Positions 61,653 to 64,000 of a stretch of DNA of 64,000 nucleotides are shown piece by piece. The position numbers and the translations under genes are program-made. The first letter of the stretch is position 1, and the number at the start of each line of letters is the position of its first letter. The stretch spans positions 92,354 through 156,353 of the forward strand of contig NZ_CP015092.1 of the NCBI RefSeq assembly GCF_001975705.1, written 5' to 3'. Source of the stretch: Salipiger abyssi (lineage in GTDB: Bacteria > Pseudomonadota > Alphaproteobacteria > Rhodobacterales > Rhodobacteraceae). The notes below the pieces were generated by a model, which had not been told where the DNA came from, searched no databases, and worked only from the letters and a program-made list of their open reading frames with translations.

Positions 61653-63849
61653 CTTCGACATACCGCCCCTCCGCCTTCAGGACTGCAGGCTCAAGCCCGG
61701 CAGGTGCGAGGATCTCGGCCAACGCATCGCTCACGCCCGTGGCCATGTCGCGCCCGCCGCAGACCATCACACGCGCCCCGTCGCAGATAAGCCGGGCCAC
61801 CTGCGCCGCGTCGGCGCGCAAGGCGTCCTGCACATAACTGCGCCGCGCGCCGCGCGAGACGGCGGTGACAAGCCGGGTCAACCGCCCCTCAGCCTGCCAG
61901 CCGGGCATCTCTTCGCCATAGAAGAAATCGCTGTCCGCATGCCGCATCCCGAAGAACAGGTGCACGGGCCTGTGCCGCGCATTGCCGCGGATGAAGCCCG
62001 CCAGCGGCCCGATGCCGGTGCCCGCCCCGATCAGGATCAGCGGGGTGCGACCGCGACCGGCGTGAAAGCCGGGATTGCGCCGCAGGAAGGCCCGGACCGT
62101 ATCGCCCGGTTCCAGCGCGGTCAGCTGGCCCGAGGCCAGACCGCCCGGATGCTTGCGCACCACGATCTCGACGAACCCGTCGCGCCGGCCCGAGGCCAGC
62201 GAATAGAGGCGCGGCACCGGGCTGCCCTGCGGCAGGACGCCGATCAGGTCGCCCGCCTGGAACCGTGCGAAGCCCGCGCGGGTCAGCCGCTGCCACGGCG
62301 TCGCGCGCGGCAGGGCGAAGCGCAGGATCGCGGCCCCCGCCTGCATCTCGGCCCCGTAGTTGCGCCGCGAGACGAGGGTCAATGTTTCGGTGCGCGGCGA
62401 GACGGGCTGGTGAGAAAGCTCGAGAGAGATGCTAAGCGCCTCGCCAAGAGCTCGGCCCCAGCGCGCGAAATCCTGTGGCGATTGGCGGTCGATCGTGTCC
62501 AACGGCAGGAGCTCGGGCCAGCCCTGCGTTAGCGCCGCTGTCGAAACGTCCTTGGCAAAGGCGCAATAGGCTGGAAAGCTACGGTCGCCGAAGCCGAGCA
62601 CCGCAAGTGGAATGTCCGGCGCCTGATCGCACGCGGTCAGCCTGTCGAGAAAGCCCTTCGCCGAAGCCGGCGCGGCACCATCGCCATAGGTCGCGGCGAG
62701 AAGGATGATGCGCTCGGCACGGGCGTAGCGCTCTGGCGCGAAGCCCGACATCGGGCCAACATGGACGCCCTGCCCCGCTGCCGTCAGCGCGGCATGCAGG
62801 GTCGCGGCGAAGCCCCAGGTGCTGCCACCCTCGCTGCCAACAAGAATGATCGTCTCGGCACGGCCCGCGGGCTGGTTGCCCCGGATGCGCGGCCGCCCGC
62901 GCCGCCCGGCAAGCCAGATCAAGACGCCGGTCACGCCCATCGCCGGCACTCCGAGCGCCATCATCCCGAGCACAAGGCCGAGCGTCGCGGCCCCCTGCCC
63001 CGTGTGCAGCATGTAAATGGTTTCCGAGACGCGCTCCCACCCGGTCAGGTCGGCCCATGCCACGAGCGCGCCGGTTCCCTGGTCAAGATAGCCGGTGCCC
63101 CGGTCGGTCTTCAGTGTGAACACGTCCGTCGCATCGCCGGGATAGGGAAAGCTCAGTTCGCGCAGCTCGGCGACGGGCGTCTGCAGCAGCGTGGCCATCT
63201 GATCGAGAGCGAACCCAATCTCTCCGCTCACTTCGGTGGGATCAGCCGGCAGGACGCTACCGTCCGGCAGAAGATCGAAGGTGGAGGCTGTCATCCAGAG
63301 GGCGGTGGTGGAGGACAGAACGAGGCCGATGACGGCGATCCGGGCGATCTCGACATGCAGCCTGCCCGCGAACGGACCGCGCAAGGACGCGAACCAGTGC
63401 CGCCATCCGCCCGCCCGTCGCGCGACCAGCGCAGCACCCGAGAGCGAGAGGACCAGCATCGCCGCAGCCCCGGCGGCCATGGCGATGCGCCCGCCATCCC
63501 CGAGGAAGAGCGAGCGATGAAAGTTGGTGAGCCAGCGAAGCGCCTGGTTCGGGTCGGCCGAGGCAACGCCCGCGCCCGTCGCCGGGTCGATCACGGCAGC
63601 ACCCGGCGCGCCCTGATCGAACCAATAGGCGGTGATCCGACCGGAGGGCGACCGCCGGATCTGCTCGACGCCCGGATAGACGGCCTGGATGCGGTCCGCG
63701 AGGGTGGCGACTGTCAGGCCAGTCTCCACCTGCGGCGCGGTGATGCGCTCGAATGCCGGAAAGACCGAGAGCGCAGCGCCGCTCAGGCTCAGGATCGTGA
63801 CGAGCGCGAGTGCCAGAAGACCCGGCCAGCGATGGAGTGTACGGATCAT
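61642..63849 (-). CDS. PepSY-flavodoxin-FNR ferric/sulfite-type reductase
   Basis: 735 aa from the ATG at 63849 (AGGGG upstream). PepSY-associated helices with FHRSLFLGDGGR and MLHTGQGAATLG, then a flavodoxin domain (LVGSEGGSTWGFA), then an FAD/NAD(P)-binding FNR module (PRLYSLASG, ILIGAGTGIGPLAGFIRG). Moves cytosolic NADPH electrons across the membrane, likely to reduce ferric siderophore imported by the adjacent TonB receptor. Confidence 0.9.
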   Translation of the reverse strand: MIRTLHRWPGLLALALVTILSLSGAALSVFPAFERITAPQVETGLTVATLADRIQAVYPGVEQIRRSPSGRITAYWFDQGAPGAAVIDPATGAGVASADPNQALRWLTNFHRSLFLGDGGRIAMAAGAAAMLVLSLSGAALVARRAGGWRHWFASLRGPFAGRLHVEIARIAVIGLVLSSTTALWMTASTFDLLPDGSVLPADPTEVSGEIGFALDQMATLLQTPVAELRELSFPYPGDATDVFTLKTDRGTGYLDQGTGALVAWADLTGWERVSETIYMLHTGQGAATLGLVLGMMALGVPAMGVTGVLIWLAGRRGRPRIRGNQPAGRAETIILVGSEGGSTWGFAATLHAALTAAGQGVHVGPMSGFAPERYARAERIILLAATYGDGAAPASAKGFLDRLTACDQAPDIPLAVLGFGDRSFPAYCAFAKDVSTAALTQGWPELLPLDTIDRQSPQDFARWGRALGEALSISLELSHQPVSPRTETLTLVSRRNYGAEMQAGAAILRFALPRATPWQRLTRAGFARFQAGDLIGVLPQGSPVPRLYSLASGRRDGFVEIVVRKHPGGLASGQLTALEPGDTVRAFLRRNPGFHAGRGRTPLILIGAGTGIGPLAGFIRGNARHRPVHLFFGMRHADSDFFYGEEMPGWQAEGRLTRLVTAVSRGARRSYVQDALRADAAQVARLICDGARVMVCGGRDMATGVSDALAEILAPAGLEPAVLKAEGRYVEDVY

Positions 63850-63860
63850 GGCCCTGCCCC

Positions 63861-64000
63861 TCACATGTCGTAGGTGAAGTTGGCGATGTAGCGGCGGCCG
63901 GCCACCGGCGTGCCCGCGCCATCGGTCGTGAGCGGCACGGCCACCTCGTTCGGGCTGTCGCGCATGTCCTCGACGGCCGCGTCGATGTGGAGCGTGTAGC
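63861..64000 (-). CDS. TonB-dependent receptor, C-terminus (partial)
   Basis: About 46 residues, ending GRRYIANFTYDM, a beta-barrel last strand with terminal aromatic pattern. Gene continues past the window. Probably siderophore or haem uptake. Confidence 0.65.
   Translation of the reverse strand, partial: YTLHIDAAVEDMRDSPNEVAVPLTTDGAGTPVAGRRYIANFTYDM

Noticed and set aside
1..64000. CRISPR arrays, tRNA, rRNA, replication origin or partition genes
   Set aside because: No regularly spaced repeats with unique spacers, no tRNA-like cloverleaf with CCA-adjacent features and no repABC-type genes were recognised by reading.

Overview
The window looks like an accessory replicon or genomic island of a high-GC alphaproteobacterium, most likely Rhodobacterales. 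The basis is gene content and protein style (CueR/HmrR-type regulators, TAT-exported multicopper oxidases, SDR-VKOR fusion, IS66/IS256 elements, a TraG-like fragment). No rRNA, tRNA, replication origin, CRISPR array or core housekeeping block was seen.

Region 1 (1-13.6 kb) is copper homeostasis: cueR1 and a Cys-rich exported protein, an SDR-SPW-VKOR-SPW fusion, an ScsB/DsbD-like reductase, a frameshifted glutaredoxin-MauE protein, a DUF305 gene split by an IS66-family element (2476 bp, 8-bp TSD), cueR2-copA, and divergent copZ. Region 2 (13.6-23.5 kb) is the most unusual part. A minus-strand run encodes response regulator, histidine kinase, two L,D-transpeptidases, monohaem cytochrome c, cytochrome c'-like protein, dihaem cytochrome c, TAT multicopper oxidase, cytochrome c and a DsbA-like protein, mostly with overlapping stops and starts. 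DUF411, DUF2933 and two unknown genes lie divergently. Region 3 (23.5-43.7 kb) has an accessory ccmFGHI set, a Met-rich EF-hand protein, a rhodanese, a second multicopper oxidase, a TVP38-like protein, an orphan Rieske protein, a YHS-type copper ATPase, a CDF gene with an amber codon, a Crp-type regulator, an accessory Lgt, a DUF3047 gene split by an IS256-family element (1399 bp), a broken third multicopper oxidase and a BNR-like exported protein. Region 4 (43.9-49.8 kb) is a mercury operon (merR divergent from merT-merP-merF-like-reductase-merA) followed by a decayed arsenite-type transporter.

Region 5 (49.9-64 kb) is a rearranged junction. Two copies of a 3506-bp tniA-tniB-tniQ transposon, matching wherever compared, lie in opposite orientation around a fragment of a conjugation operon (relaxase C-terminus, TraG N-terminus). 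The second copy truncates a P1B ATPase at the end of an iron-type operon (TonB receptor, PepSY flavoreductase, ApbE, ATPase).

Two regulatory layers can be read from the DNA. The first is CueR-type promoters with 19-bp spacers and TTCC-N7-GGAA-like dyads. The second is a direct repeat TGTA-N6-TGTA found upstream of at least six copper-region genes, and proposed here as the binding site of the island's own two-component regulator. The likely theme is envelope copper handling: export of Cu(I), periplasmic oxidation, cytochrome electron transfer, disulfide repair and cell-wall cross-linking, with many auxiliary genes already decaying.
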